In this document: piece by piece, positions 28,101-39,354 of the stretch
Position numbering within the stretch: position 1 is the stretch's first letter
Layout: each line of letters opens with the position of its first letter
NCBI GenBank assembly: GCA_002633025.1
Contig: NMRB01001340.1
Coordinates: 88,756-152,755, forward strand
Length of the DNA stretch: 64,000 nucleotides
DNA from: Notospermus geniculatus
Lineage: Eukaryota; Nemertea; Pilidiophora; Heteronemertea; Lineidae
Direction of reading: 5' to 3'
Notes under the pieces: model-generated
What the model was told of the DNA's origin: nothing
The model's database searches: none
What the model saw: the letters and a program-made list of their open reading frames with translations, nothing else
Made by a program: the position numbers and the translations under genes

Positions 28101-31100
28101 AAATTTCTTTTGTCTTTTATTAGAAAGCATCTCCACTTGCGAAGTTCTATTATAAATGAAGCAGAATTTGAACACCCATAGTTATGATGAATTTCCTTTT
28201 TTAAACCACACTAATGCACAAAATAGAACATATTGTCTTCTTAAGTGACTGAATGATTATATATTACTGCTGTTCCTAAGGACTTGTGAGGTATGTATTG
28301 CTAACAAAATCTTTTGAATATGTTACCTTTACAGATGTAGTGATGTCACCATTAGCAACAATCAACTTCTGTGATGAATCCCCAGTGAAATTTTGTGCCA
28401 CACCCAGTCAGGAAAAGACAACCCCATCCAAGAAGAGAAGACTTCCAAGCCCTTTCAGGAAAGCAAGAAGGTATGCATAACTGTTGGTTGTCTTTTATGG
28501 TCCAAACATGCTTATGTAAGAGGAAGTATCAGTCATGGGCCCATTAGGCCTAGGTGGGAATTTGTTTCTTTGTTTATACTTCACTTTCAATTTGTATGTG
28601 CCAACCTTGCTTGAATTCATGGCATTGCGGAATTCACCTGCATATTGCTTGCAAAATAATTAGGCTTGTTGATGCCTCATTTCACTCAATAGGGGGTGGG
28701 CTTATGTTAATCAAAGCCTATTATGTGCCTGTTGTTTTAGAAGTTTCCTTGTCAGATTGGCTGGCCCACATTAGCAGCATTAGCTCAGAAACTAAGCTGT
28801 GTTCCATTGGGTAATTAGCATTAACAGTGTGTATTTAGCATGTGTTGAACTGGTATTTCTTAGGGGCACAGCTGAGCCTCCCTGGGGCTAAATCCCTGGC
28901 AAATGCAAAGAAATTGTCATAAATGGTTAAAACAGATAAAGAAAAACTCAAAACAGTACATGTGGCCTAACTTATCCTATTGCTGAAAATACCACTCCAA
29001 TGGCCCTATCTATGGGTGCCAGATGGTAGCTTTGCTGTCACGGCTGTGACCATATTCTTGGCTTTCACATGCAAAGAAAACAGTATATACATATGTACAT
29101 GTAATTGTATTTGGGGAGTTTCTTTGATAGAATGGTAAATTAAGTTGTCAGCTGGTTCTAACATTCATTCATGCTGTACACGGCTGTAGATTATTTGAAT
29201 TCTGAACTTGTTCAAGATTTTGGTAGGCATACCTTCGTTTCATTTCGTTATAGCTGTGAAGTTGGTGATAGATAGTGGGGTATAAGCCGAGGGTCATGTG
29301 TGAGTTACAGGACATCTAATCAGAATTCTGTTCTTTTGCAGGCATTCCTCAGGAAAGGTTGGCTGTTTTTCACCCAAGACACCAAAGTCCAAGAGAAATT
29401 TCTTCAGGAGAAGCGGCAGTGGTTCTGAACCGGTAAGTTTCACTTTCCAGACTGTGTTTCCTGTTGTGAGGGTCATGTCATAGGCATGCTGCTCCTGGTG
29501 TGGGTTTTTAATCCTCCCCTGTAGCAGTGATTCAGCCTTGTATTTTAGATCCAGGAATTGTTGCTAGTCAGTATGGCATTGACAAGAAGGACTTGCATTT
29601 TCCGCTAAGTCTTAAATAATTGGTTTCAGCTGGTCCCATTTAGCCTCAGGGCAAAATGTTTGACCAGGTACTCCGGTAGCAATAAAAACTGTATTCTCTT
29701 CTTATTGTCACTCTTACAATCAATGAGGAAGCCCACAATTAGACCCTGGGTGATAATTATAGTCATTATCAGTGTTGAATTGCTAAGAGTAATTTCACAA
29801 TGGTCAGTGTCGGTCAACTGTGAAATTTGCCCAGGCAGTGAACAGTCTCCACCCTAGTTTACACCTACTTAGCACAATCTTTTTTACATTCCTGGAGGCA
29901 TTTCCTCATTTCATTGTCCGTTGCTCATCTGAGGAGTTCTCTATTATTTCCTGTGTGAGAGATCAATCATTTTGGTTGAATGACTATCAATTGCTCATTT
30001 GAAAACAATAGAGCACCCTCGTGGTCATTTTGACGCCGGGTCCATAACCTATTTTGAGGTCACGAGCAAAAGTTGACAAAGTTGCCATCATAGTCTTCAT
30101 CCGTGTCATGAAATTAGAAGTTTTGCGAAGACAATCCCATTTTCATGATCATTTATCTCGTCTTTTCAGAATTCTCCAGCCCTGCAGGATTCAGGCTCCC
30201 TGAACGGATCGGCTAAGAAACGCAACATTTTCAAGGGGCGGAAGAAGACCCCCAGCTCTCCTGCCAGACTCCTCAACGGCAAGCCACTCCTCAAGGGTAA
30301 CAACGAAAAGAAGTCACAACCGGTGAATGACAAAGTCTGCGTTGTCGATGATGTCGATTTGAATGATCCATACTACCTGGCGTCTCGATTGAAATTTGAC
30401 CTCCTCGGCGGCCGTGATCGTACTTCTGGCGCAGAAGATGTCTGCCACAGCGGTGAAGTTCACAAGAGCGACTTGGTAAAATCAAGAGCTTCTGAGGCTG
30501 AAGACTGTAGCAGTAACATTGCTACAAAACCACACAAACGTGCATTCTCTGCAGACACCTCCATCGGGACGAAGCTACGGAGAGGTCAGCCGAATACGCC
30601 AACGAACGGCCTGCCCACTGTCACGCCGAATAAGTATCGTCAGCCACCAATTCCATTTGATCTGTTGTCCCCTTTGTCCCAGGAAGATAAGTCAGATGAT
30701 TCAAATGAAGAGAACTGTAGCTCGCATGATACAGTGATAGAAAACATCACACTTTTGGCTGAGACAAATGATAGTAGAAGTGCTGTGAAGGTCATCGAAT
30801 GTGTTACTGAGGAAGACAATCAGACTCCCGCGGACACACACCTGGGAAGTGAAACTGGGGAGAAAACACTCGTAGAAAGTCAAGCTGAGGATCAGATTGA
30901 CACTTTGTTGATAGAAGATACATCTCAAAGATCTCTCAAAGAATCGACAAGTTCTAGCAGTGTGGACAGTGCTTTGTCAACAATGTCGTGCGAATCAACT
31001 GTAAGTGCTGTATCGTCTGCTTCTGTGAAAAGTGTTGAGTCTGTTGACAGTGACAGTGGTTGTGAGACTGTTGAACCGGTGATGGAGGAAACGGAGGATG

Positions 31101-32383
31101 CCAAGCTTGACGGGAAGTCGCTCACTAAAGCCGTCAAAATGGAGCAGAAACCAAGACTGAAATCCCGTGCTAAGGATTTACAGAAGAAAGTCGAGTCTTT
31201 CCGCAGCAAGAAAGCCACTGATTTATTCAGGAAGAGAGCTACTGTTGCTCGCCGTCCGAGTGTCAAGGAGCCCAAATTCCAGATTGTTTCTGAAACGCAC
31301 AAACTCTTATCTCATGCCAGAGTCGTGGATGATCTTCCATCTGTCACAGATGATGTTGCGTCTGTTGAGATGGTCGTTATGCATCCTTCAACCCCGTCGA
31401 ATCAAACCAGAACTCTCCGTCAAAGCAGTAGCAACCAGTCCAGTGAGAATGAGGAAAATGCTAAGCTTCTTCATGGCAGCATTCTTGACCTTCATGCTGC
31501 TGCCAGGGTTACTCAGAACAGGGAGCGATTCTCACGCTCTGATGACCAGTCCCAGCTGAAAGAAAGGCATACCTCACCACTACGATTTGCGAATTCGAAT
31601 CTGAAGAAGCGTGGTGTCTCTCCGGTGCGAATTCCTACAATTTTTGCAAAGAATGAAAAGCAGGCTGCTCATCTGCGGGAAATTGCGAGGCGTGTAAAAG
31701 AGAAGGGAAGAAAGGCACGGAAGGATAATGATGAAAGTGATGATGAAGAGATTGAGCCCATTGTTGTCGTTGCTTTATCCCCAGCGAAGTCTAAGGCTAA
31801 GGCATCGTTGCCGATTTCAGACAACATGGCTAAGATGGTTTGTGAAAATGCGAAGAAGAAATTTAATGTAGTAGGAACTGTTGGTTCTGTTGCACTGGAG
31901 AAAAAAGGCTCCGAGGAAGCTAAGGAATCTGTCACATCTCGACGAACTGAATCAATGAAGCGTGGTGCTGCTGATGTTAAAGTTGTGAAAACTGTGAAGT
32001 CAACCACAGACTCTTGTGCTGATTCTAGCTGCCCAAAACTGCCACTCCAAGACGCGAGCAATGTAACAAAACGGACATTACCTAATTTACCTAAAATCAA
32101 ACAAGCCCCTCTGTCAACACTGGATATTACGAGTGCTTTGCTGAAAAAGAAAGCATCGATTAATACGCCGCAGAACAAGATGAAGAAACTCCAGCTTCAG
32201 GAAACCCCACGTAGATTGCGATCGCCGATGAAGCCAGTGAAACGTCTCGCGTCACCATCTCCAAAGAAATCGCCAAGGCATTTCCCAAATTCACCAATTC
32301 GTCCGTTGAAATTACACCCACACAGGTCAAATGGGAAAAGTCCGATTCCTACCCATTTGATGGAAGATTTGAATGTCTATTAG
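13199..32383 (+). CDS. Rho GTPase-activating protein, ARHGAP11A-like (9 coding exons, 1196 aa)
   Basis: Coding exons: 13199-13321, 19974-20050, 25466-25562, 25746-26313, 27265-27463, 27664-27749, 28335-28470, 29342-29432, 30170-32383. All junctions are GT-AG and phases agree, giving 1196 aa. The RhoGAP domain spans about residues 50-245. The arginine finger is Arg87 in EGIFRKAGS, with a conserved Lys124 in NLIKQFLRELPEPL and Asn197 in NKMDTSNLAMVMTPN. The short N-terminal block before the domain and the motif SGK(V)GCFSPK resemble human ARHGAP11A. Family knowledge: it stimulates GTP hydrolysis by RhoA and acts in cell division and cortical contractility. The C-terminal 700 residues are Ser/Thr- and Lys-rich with basic NLS-like clusters (PKKKKRRSGS, KKRRLPSPFRKARR) and many S/TP sites, suggesting nuclear targeting and CDK-type phosphorylation (inference). 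The start was chosen as the first AUG in frame with the family-like N terminus. Confidence 0.9.
13784..18433. repeat. Duplicated 1.8-kb block in RhoGAP intron 1, flanking an N gap
   Basis: 13,784-15,568 and 16,576-18,433 are near-identical in the same orientation, with scattered substitutions and small indels. Copy 1 runs directly into the N gap. Copy 2 carries an extra roughly 45-bp direct repeat near 18,232-18,325 (CCGCTTTATGTTTCCATAAA appears twice there) that is single in copy 1. This is either a real duplication or two haplotypes placed in series by the assembler. Open frames inside are disrupted between copies and are not treated as genes. Confidence 0.9.
15569..16298. other. Assembly gap (730 N)
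   Basis: A run of N directly after copy 1 of the intron duplication. The open frames reported across it are artefacts. Confidence 0.99.
18713..19557. mobile_element. TIR element hosting a second, nested TIR element
   Basis: CATGGTTGCCACAG at 18713-18726 is exactly complementary to 19544-19557. GGCATTAAAAA words repeat just inside both ends (18728, 18777, 18814; 19498, 19509). The interior is interrupted by the unrelated element at 18916-19312. There is no long ORF. It lies in RhoGAP intron 1, just before exon 2. Confidence 0.72.
18916..19312. mobile_element. 397-bp TIR element nested in a larger one
   Basis: The left end (TAGGCCTA, poly-A, then ATGTCTTGTTTCGGGTCA) is mirrored at the right end (TGACCCGAAACAAGACAT, poly-T, AGGCCTTA), giving about 35-bp inverted ends. 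Internal AGGGTCGGTCGGT words occur near both ends. Non-autonomous. Confidence 0.83.
21495..21852. mobile_element. 358-bp TIR element in RhoGAP intron 2
   Basis: TGCAGTGTTATATCTAGG at 21495 is perfectly repeated in inverse at 21835-21852. The interior has repeated AAAGGGCAC and GGCGCC words and an A/T homopolymer hairpin near 21,725. No coding potential. The CAGTG terminus is reminiscent of hAT elements, but no 8-bp target duplication was found, so the superfamily is open. Confidence 0.83.
24392..24871. mobile_element. 480-bp TIR element with internal GCGACTGG repeats
   Basis: The left end (AAGCCAGGCGTACG…TCGCACTTGCGACTGG) and the right end (CCAGTCGCAAGTG…CGTACGCTAGGCTT) are imperfect inverted repeats of about 35 bp. 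TCGCACTTGCGACTGG recurs again near 24,526, and CAGTCGC words are scattered in both orientations. No ORF for a transposase. Confidence 0.8.
26314..30169 (+). other. RhoGAP introns 4-8
   Basis: Between the coding exons this interval has non-coding AT-rich sequence only. No additional exon, RNA gene or clear repeat was recognised, apart from a poly-G run near 28,024. Confidence 0.6.
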
Positions 32384-34375
32384 ACGTACAAGTTAGCCAT
32401 GAAAAGGCCAACACTTCATGAAGTTTCCTTGTGAACATAATGATCGACGGAACTGAACGGTGTGTATCGTACAGGGTGCTGCTTTACGATAACTTGGGAG
32501 TGCTGCTTTAAAACTAGAGAAGTTTATCAATCGTGATGTTTAGATGGTGCATGATTACTTATTTCACATTTTGTTTCATCTGGGAAAAATTTGGAGTGCT
32601 ACTTTCAAACCAGAGAAATTGTCAATGAAGTGGTGGTGGCACATGGTCATTTAAATTGCAGTTTGTATTATTTGTCCTGGCTATTGTCTGGCCATGTGTC
32701 TGCCACAAGATGGGACTCCTGCCGAACAAAACTCATCCAGCAGTGAGTTGTCCTTGATGAATAGTAATGCATCGTGATGAATACCAGGTAATGTGGGGGT
32801 GTTCAATTGAAATCGTCCCTGGCCCATTACCTTGAATTCTGATGAAATGATTAGATATAATTAGAAAGGGTACAGATTCTCCCTGATGGCATCCTAATTT
32901 GAAACCCTGTTGTCTGTATCCCTTGGGGCACATCCTGGGTATAGAACTGCAGAATCACACGAATACGCTGCTATTCATTTCCTCGTGTAGGTTTTGTAGG
33001 AGCAATGCTAAAAAGAATGAAAAGCAGGCTGCTCATCTGCGGGAAATTGCGAGGCGTGTAAAAGAGAAGGGAAGAAAGGCACGGAAGGATAATGATGAAA
33101 GTGACGATGAAGAGATTGAGCCCATTGTTGTCGTTGCTTTATCCCCTGCGAAGTCTAAGGCGAAGGCATCGTTGCCGATTTCAGACAACATGGCTAAGAT
33201 GGTTTGTGAAAATGCGAAGAAGAAATTTAATGTAGTAGGAACTGTTGGTTCTGTTGCACTGGAGAAAAAAGGCCATGAGGAAGCTAAGGAATCTGTCACA
33301 TCTCGACGAACTGAATCAATGAAGCGTGGTGCTGCTGATGTTAAAGTTGTGAAAACTGTGAAGTCAACCACAGACTCTCGTGCTGATTCTAGCTGCCCAA
33401 AACTGCCGCTCCAAGACGCGAGCAATATAACAAAACGGACATTACCTAATTTACCTAAAATCAAACAAGCCCCTCTGTCAACACTGGATATTACGAGTGC
33501 TTTGCTGAAAAAGAAAGCATCGATTAATACGCCGCAGAACAAGATGAAGAAACTCCAGCTTCAGGAAACCCCACGTAGATTGCGGTCGCCGATGAAGCCA
33601 GTAAAACGTCTCGCGTCACCATCTCCAAAGAAATCGCCAAGGCATTTCCCAAATTCACCAATTCGTCCGTTGAAATTACACCCACACAGGTCAAATGGGA
33701 AAAGTCCGATTCCTACCCATTTGATGGAAGATTTGAATGTCTATTAGACGTACAAGTTAGCCATGAAAAGGCCAACGCTTCATGAAGTTTCCTTGTGAAC
33801 ATAATGATCGACGGAACTGAACGGTGTGTATCGTACAGGGTGCTGCTTTACGATAACTCGGGAGTGCTGCTTTAAAACTAGAGAAGTTTATCAATCGTGA
33901 TGTTTAGATGGTGCATGATTACTTATTTCACATTTTGTATCATCTGGGAAAAATTTGGAGTGCTACTTTCAAACCAGAGAAATTGTCAATGAAGTGGTGG
34001 CACACGGTCATTTAAATTGCAGTTTGTATTATTTGTCCTGGCTATTGTCTGGCCATGTGTCCGCCACAAGATGGGACCCCTGCCGAACAAAACTCATCCA
34101 GCAGTGAGTTGTCCTTGATGAATAGTAATGCATCGTGATGAATACCAGGTAATGTGGGGGTGTTCAATTGAAATCGTCCCTGGCCCATTGCCTTGAATTC
34201 TGATGAAATGATTAGATATAATTAAAGAAAGGGTACAGATTCTCCCTGATGGCATCCTAATTTGAAACCCTGTTGTCTGTATCCCTTCGGGCACATCCTG
34301 GGTATAGAACTGCAGAATCACACGAATACGCTGCTATTCATTTCCTCGTGTAGGTTTTGTAGGAGCAATGCTAAA
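31648..34375 (+). repeat. Tandem duplication of the RhoGAP gene's 3' end (about 1,364-bp unit)
   Basis: Copy A (about 31,648-33,011) covers the last 244 codons, stop and 3' flank. Copy B (about 33,012-34,375) follows head to tail. The junction is marked by GCAATGCTAAA at 33,002 and again at 34,365. Copies differ at a few bases and small indels, for example one GTG triplet fewer in copy B near 34,000 and AATTAGAAAG versus AATTAAAGAAAG. There are no Ns at the junction. Confidence 0.93.
33015..33749 (+). pseudogene. Second copy of the RhoGAP C-terminal coding segment
   Basis: The frame stays open from the junction through the same LMEDLNVY terminus and TAG stop. Only three residue differences from the functional copy were seen (Ser to His, Cys to Arg, Val to Ile in the segments KKGSEEAKE, DSCADSS and ASNVTK). 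Copy A already ends with a stop at 32,383 and no obvious splice acceptor precedes copy B. It therefore probably lies in the 3' UTR as a fragment. It is too short to have diverged much, or it is an assembly artefact. Confidence 0.7.
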
Positions 34376-36103
34376 CACCACGAGCATGGCCTGTTGCACG
34401 ACTGTGCCCCCAAGGTATCTCCTGCCCTCACATCTCACCTTTATCCTCAGTCAAGCAAGCCGTTGAGGTTAAGACGTTTCTCACCCCCTAAAGACCCTTG
34501 GGCACAGTCTTGGAAGACACCAGATGGTACGCGTGGTTACCACGTTCAAGGCCCAATGCCTATTGTTCACCTGTGTATTCAAAATTTCATATTCTTTTCA
34601 CGACACTACCTTACACAATGTCGGTCTGGCTGATTGAATCCTATGAACTGATGACCTTGGGAAAAGGCAGAAGTATTCTGCTGTGTCTTGTGAGTTTTCA
34701 AAGCGAGATGTTTATACTTCCTTGGATAGGACTAGGTGCATGTGGGGTATGCAGATGAGATGAATTAAGATGACTTGACAGAGGAACTAAATCGTGTGAG
34801 ACTTTGAAATTATCTATTCTGTAGGAGAGAGGGCTGTCCTTATGCCTCTGGGTCTGCAACTGTATATAAAATGAATCTACTCTGTAAATAGGTTGTGAAT
34901 ATTGTACAGAGATACTCTATTGCTATATCACTTTTGCTAGTCCACCAAGGACAGTTATTTGAAATGAGTGCATTTGTATAAGTTGGCTTCTGTCGTCCAT
35001 TGATTTGGACGGGTTCTGAATGTTGAACAATCAGATGATTGTGGTTCAGTGCGGTAGTACTTCTTCTATGTGTTTATTTATCCCAGGGTTTTGTTTTTTC
35101 TAAGGCATTGTGACAAATACATATCACAAAATCTGAGATTATCTAAGTTAATATTTAAAATCAACTCTGAATCTTTATGAAAGTATCCATTTCAAATGAG
35201 GTCACATGTTGTTTTTCATGTCCTCGGAATTTGGTAGTATTAATTGACAATAATGTATAATCTGATAGTATTCTACCAGTATATCCAAGATGCATGCTGT
35301 TAAGGCCACTGAAACTAGATGATAAGGTTCTCGTCACCGCCCGCATGCGATTTTGGCCCCGCATCAAAAAAGTTCGTCGTTCATCTTTTATAAAAAATCC
35401 GCGCCAAAAATCCGCATCTCCTTGCCGACGATCTTTACATCGACTCTCCAGCGCCGCCCGCGGCGTCTGGGTGAGTGAAAAGCCGTCTGCCGTGATCGAG
35501 CTTGCTCGGGGAATCCCGCCTACCTCACTTCCAGGTGTTGTTTGCCAGATCCTCGGCATGCATTCAGTGTACATGATATGGTACTGTGGTATCCGGGTTG
35601 TTGATATCGATTTTCTGACGATGTGTCACAGGGGCGGAAGCCTCGTTCTGAACACTATTGTCTGATTCTCACGGCACGTGGTGGATGAAAGATGAAAGTT
35701 GACGAAATTCCCTCACTGATTTTTGGAAATTGGTTGACGAGAACCTTATCATCTAGTTTCATTGGCCTAATCAATAACATCTGAATGTCGGTGAATTTTG
35801 GAATTCGTTGCAATTGAAGTCGTCTGTGAGTCTGTATGATTGTTGGATTGAGTGGTGTGGGTTTGTGGAATCATCATGCACAAGTTACCTTCCTGTTATC
35901 ATTGGGGTTCAAGTGCTCACCTTTAATTTCTGTGGCACTCTTTGCTGTTGGTGTGAAAAATAGGAAGGGTAGCTTCAAAGATTTTGATTGTGAAATGCAA
36001 ATTATACTTGTGTTCTTGCCTTGCCTTTCCAGAATCATTTGTACATATTAGTAGAAAAGAGTAATTTATGTACATTCACCAGAATTGATTCAGAAATAAT
36101 AAA
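34376..36103 (+). other. 3' region of the RhoGAP gene with a possible poly(A) signal
   Basis: Non-coding sequence after the tandem duplication. It contains the TIR element at 35,301-35,770. An AATAAA hexamer at 36,098-36,103 is a candidate poly(A) signal, but transcript extent cannot be judged from sequence alone. Confidence 0.4.
35301..35770. mobile_element. 470-bp TIR element with 36-bp ends
   Basis: The left end TAAGGCCACTGAAACTAGAT (continuing GATAAGGTTCTCGTCA) is matched by the inverted right end at about 35,735-35,770 with two mismatches. The interior is GC-richer and lacks a transposase. Confidence 0.87.
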
Positions 36104-37048
36104 GTAAGTTTGCTTGCGTGAAATCTGTTTCACTCGTTTTTCATACTGGAAACTGTACATGAAGAAGAGACCACACATGTACATGTATGCCATGCCATTG
36201 CACTGGCGTTGCATCCTGCTGGCAAAGAAACTGACAGTAACACTGAAATGTACAATCTGTTTCTTGTATATTTTATACACATAGAATACATGTCTAATAC
36301 ACAGTCTATACATGTACATGTACTTTCAGTTAAGTATCCATACCAATGATAGGCAAACTACATTCATCACAATGACATGCATGGCTATTTGTGTCAGCCG
36401 TATTAGGTCAGTTGGTATTACACATACATCTGTACCTGATAGTGAAGCGCAAGTACATCACAATTGACCCCAGAGCCAATTTGTGGAAGTCCTGACAGAG
36501 ATTTTTGCCTTGCACGGAGCATGACTGCGATACACCTGCCCATTTTTGGAAAGTGTTTAACTCTAATGTTTACTTAATTTACGCCATTAAAGGCTTAACA
36601 GTCAGTCTGTCCACTTGCACATATCTAACAAACTGCCTCATGGGACGCTGACAAGCCCTGCTTAATTAACATTCAGAAAGAGGTGCATCATGTTTCAACA
36701 AGGCCATGAAGTAAACTCTTCACCAAGACTGCAATCTACTTCTGTTCACAAATTGAGTTCTCTTTCATTTTACAGAGGGCAGCACTGGGAGGTCAGAAGT
36801 TGGCCGCCAGTCATTACATTGCAAACTTCCCAAACGAATACATCAGTTCTCTAACAACACAATAACTTGACTGTGGTAAACCTCCACACCATGTCCAGTC
36901 ACAGATCTATTCAGTACATGCATGTCAGTAGGTGCACATGTCCTACAGCACCTACACGGACTGCACTACATGAGTATGATGTTAAGTCCACAGTCTATGA
37001 TAATTGAGGAATATATGAAATGTTCAATGAATGTTGAATCCGATGACT

Positions 37049-37972
37049 TCATTCTAGAGATGATAACATTAGCAACTGCTTGAGTACCTGCAAGGAGAAG
37101 AGAAGGATAAGGTAGACATTGAAAGCTGGCACAGTATTGACTTCCTTGCATTTCCTTGTGTTTGAATATCCTTGTGTTTGAATATTCAAACAGTTTAGAT
37201 TTCCTTAAATATTTGGCTTCCTTGTGTTTGAATAGTGACTTCCTTATGTTTCCTTGTGTTTGAATGTTTAATTACCTTTGTTTGACTTGTCTCTCTGATC
37301 TCTCCAGCTAAGAACATCTCATCTACTACACTGTAAACCTGAAAACACAACACAAACATTTCAAAGTTTAGGAACACAAGAGTACATTACTGATGATAAA
37401 CAAGACCAACTGAAAACCACTTGAAATAGTACATTCCTTAAGGAACCCTCGCAGATGTGAAGCATTATCTTGTGACCTACCTTATAGAAATTGAACACTA
37501 GATCCAATTCACACACACTATGGAAATATTCATTTAGGACTTCAACGAAGTTGTGTATTGCCTCCAGATAGGCTAAATTATTGTCACTGACATCCACGCA
37601 TATGCAGAAGTAAAGACCTGCATATCTCCTGTATACTATCTTGAAATTCCGGAACTGAAACAGAAAATGATAGTACAAGTCCCACACAATTAATTTACAT
37701 CCCAGATTCATTGCACTTTCAGCAGACTGATATCAGCCGATGATTGAACTTGGAGTTGACTTAGTGTAACATAGGTATTAGTGAAGAGGAGGAACACTTC
37801 TGTGAAATGTGAGTTTTCCTACCTCAACAAAATTTGTATGTTTTGCATCCCTGACTGTGACAACTGCATGAACTTCTTCAATCAGCTTCTGCTTTTCATC
37901 GTCATCAAAATGCATGTACCATTTTGCCAGCCTGGTCTTTCCAGCACGGTTCTGGATCAGGATAAAACGAAT
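37049..37972 (-). CDS. AP2S1: AP-2 complex subunit sigma (exons 2-5 located)
   Basis: Coding exons on the minus strand: 37823-37972, 37481-37654, 37276-37338, 37049-37087, all with GT-AG borders and lengths divisible by three. They encode 141 residues starting [20 protein letters not shown]. With the initiator Met, which must sit alone at the end of exon 1, the total is 142 aa, the usual length of this subunit. Later motifs include [27 protein letters not shown]-type text ([20 protein letters not shown]) and the end [10 protein letters not shown]. Family knowledge: a longin-fold small chain of the clathrin adaptor AP-2, which helps recognise dileucine cargo at the plasma membrane. Exon 1 was not placed. 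Weak ATG-GT candidates on the minus strand lie near 38,531 and 38,772. Intron 4 holds a short minisatellite. Confidence 0.95.
37141..37265. repeat. Short minisatellite in AP2S1 intron 4
   Basis: TTCCTTGTGTTTGAAT and truncated versions recur about five times between the last two coding exons. No function is apparent. Confidence 0.7.
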
Positions 37973-38220
37973 CTGGAATGGAGATGTGATTATTCATGGA
38001 GAAGCCCTGCTGTTGGTTGACAATAAGGATGAAGCTCACCAAAAGAATGAGGTTCTGTTTATACTGACTGACGACCCGAAGGAGGTCTGAGCGTGTGTGT
38101 ACCAGTCTGTTGTGTACTGTAGAGACCCGGGTAGACCTTCCGGTCCGGTCTAGACAGCATATTATAGGCTTGGCCTAAAACTACGAAATCGCTGTTAGGC
38201 TTCCTCTAGGCCTACATAGA

Positions 38221-38337
38221 ATAGAAGTAGGCCTATACGGTATATGAAAACACTGGTTAACAAAGGCTTCAAACTGATTCACGACCGTGAAGCCATTGTT
38301 AACCGGCATTTTCGTATACCGTATAGCCTACTTCTAT
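38221..38337. repeat. Inverted repeat (hairpin) upstream of AP2S1
   Basis: ATAGAAGTAGGCCTATACGG at 38,221 starts a roughly 50-bp arm. Its imperfect complement ends CGTATAGCCTACTTCTAT at 38,337, with about 17 bases between the arms. It could be a small foldback element. It lies in the likely 5' flank or first intron of AP2S1. Confidence 0.8.
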
Positions 38338-39354
38338 ATGTACATGAAGCCTTTAGGCGCATCCAGACCAATGACAATGTACCGGTACCGGCAGGCCTAG
38401 GGCCAGGCCCAGGGGCCCTACGTACGCCTAGCCTACGTACGGTATATCATGGCTTCCGCCTAGGAGTAGGACCGCCGGCCCCCTATGCTATGTCATGATG
38501 TAGCTATGTGTAAGCCTTGTTGCATGTGCACCATGCCTAGGGCGGGCCCTATGCATGCATATGGATGCCAGGATGGCACTGGCCCAGTGACTGGCAGCAA
38601 AATCAGCTTGCACTGCATGCAGGTTTTTTGCTGCCGTTCTCTCGTTGCAGAATGCAGTGGTTTAGGCCTATTCCTGGCGGTCATTTGACAGATTTTGCAC
38701 ATGCCATTATTCCTTTAAATCTGATTTCTATCTTAGAACAGGATAGCGAGATTCGGGAAGGATTTGCTAACCATTTTTATCAATTTTTCCCGTCTTCAAT
38801 CAGCAACACCTACTTCCGGTATCGCTACGCCATGTACGCAGGCGCACGATCATTTTGCGTTATCACACACCAGCTGTATAACTGGTACCTTTTGGTCCGA
38901 TTCGGTGTTCTTACGAACCGGTTCAACATGTTGTAACTGAATGACATTAAGTGTCCGTGTTCGCAATGTCTAAAAGCCTAGAATTCAGAATAATTAGTAT
39001 TTTTCTCCTCGATGACTTTAGTTATCGCGTACGTGTAACTTCCCACAGTAGCAGAAGAAGCATGGCGGCAAGCATTATACATGTCAACATATAAGGTTTG
39101 ATGTACCCCCCTCGAAGCTTTGTGTGGCGCCACGTGTTGCTTAAATCTCTTACAATTTTCTACTATTGCCATCTAATGGCTACGCTACAAACTCGTGCTT
39201 ATTCGAAACCGCTACTCCCGCTACGCTAGCGGTCCAGCAGCATGTCCAGGGGAGGGCGGGTTTCGGTTTGTCTTCCTCTTCCTCTACCTTCAATAGCATG
39301 CATGGGCCTTAGGCTGAACTACAAATTAAATTTATTTCCAAATCATATAGGCCC

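Noticed and set aside
31669-33542. 169-aa minus-strand frames opposite the RhoGAP last exon and its copy
   Set aside because: They are shadows of the real + strand coding sequence, which has the family match.
34262-34633. 123-aa frame after the RhoGAP tail duplication
   Set aside because: It begins in 3' UTR-derived repeat sequence. A possible acceptor lies at about 34,450, but the peptide has no recognised match, so it was not called as an alternative last exon.
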